A stretch of 64,000 nucleotides of DNA from Halopiger aswanensis (lineage in GTDB: Archaea; Halobacteriota; Halobacteria; Halobacteriales; Natrialbaceae). The stretch covers positions 744,001 through 808,000 of the forward strand of contig NZ_RAPO01000001.1 in the NCBI RefSeq assembly GCF_003610195.1, in the 5' to 3' direction. Positions within the stretch are counted from its first letter, which is position 1. Each line of letters opens with the position of its first letter. The position numbers and the translations under genes are program-made. Shown in pieces: positions 63,950 to 64,000 of the stretch. The notes beneath the pieces are model-generated. The model worked only from the letters and a program-made list of their open reading frames with translations, did no database searches and was not told the DNA's origin.

Positions 63950-64000
63950 CGGCTGACCCCTCCGTTCCCTTCATCACCCATCATCGATTCCAGCCACGCG
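63946..64000 (-). CDS. Possible 3' end of an upstream gene, cut by the window edge
   Basis: In the frame that ends at TGA 63946-63948 the last residues read AWLESMMGDEGNGGVSR. The ATGA overlap with the response-regulator start is typical of co-translated gene pairs, and acidic halophilic composition fits. A sensor kinase would be a natural partner, but too little is visible to say. Confidence 0.4.
   Translation of the reverse strand, partial: AWLESMMGDEGNGGVSR

Overview
This 64 kb window is an ordinary-looking chromosomal stretch of a haloarchaeon. The base composition is GC-rich, the predicted proteins are strongly acidic, CTCGAG is very frequent, and many start codons lie about 27 bases after a TATA-like box, which implies leaderless mRNAs. 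Typical haloarchaeal families are present: Bat-type HTH regulators, HalX and HalOD1 proteins, a FolC-FolP fusion, a CtaA-CtaB fusion and a bacterial-type LeuRS. The gene set is compatible with Natrialbaceae (Natrinema/Haloterrigena-like), but I cannot fix the genus from sequence alone. I see no rRNA or tRNA gene, CRISPR array, transposase, provirus or origin.

Layout. 0-2.7 kb: gluconeogenic class I aldolase-fbp operon and a helix-hairpin-helix protein. 2.8-12.5 kb: SGNH hydrolase, fatty-acid/CoA genes (3-hydroxyacyl-CoA dehydrogenase, acyl-CoA ligase, acyl-CoA dehydrogenase), an aminotransferase, a squalene/phytoene synthase and an SDR protein. 12.6-17 kb: PadR-like regulator, M50-like protease, heme O synthase fusion and a DsbA-like lipoprotein. 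17-20.3 kb: two paralogous two-TM channel/RCK proteins. 20.5-31 kb: aldo-keto reductase, ABC exporter, a CopD-like/cupin gene pair flanked by two matching metal-repressor-type palindromes, FolCP and a DUF418 protein. 31-39.9 kb: PQQ-propeller lipoprotein, second aldo-keto reductase, Bat-type regulator, RnfC-like protein, F420-dependent oxidoreductase, GNAT protein and a second ABC exporter. 39.9-54.3 kb: sensor kinases, DUF420 protein, LeuRS, LVIVD-repeat protein, ROK glucokinase, dUTPase-fold protein and O-methyltransferase. 54.3-64 kb: unknown proteins, an MscS-type membrane protein, creatininase/ArfB-like protein, NikR-like regulator, third sensor kinase with a Bat-type regulator, second acyl-CoA dehydrogenase, SPW protein and a HalX response regulator.

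Connections. The glucokinase promoter has a perfect match to the haloarchaeal TrmB motif TACT(N7)GAGTA, and the aldolase-fbp promoter has a one-mismatch version, so the two may share sugar-responsive control. The CopD-like gene and the cupin gene carry the same 20-bp palindrome at transcription-start or TATA positions and look like a small metal-controlled regulon. Three sensor kinases share almost the same kinase core with different sensor modules.

I did not find one dramatic novel system. The best leads are regulatory: the two palindrome pairs, a leader with three mutually exclusive hairpins at 54961-55005, and two short leader ORFs whose stop codons overlap the downstream start. Predicted transcription starts and leaderless calls are inferences from TATA spacing.
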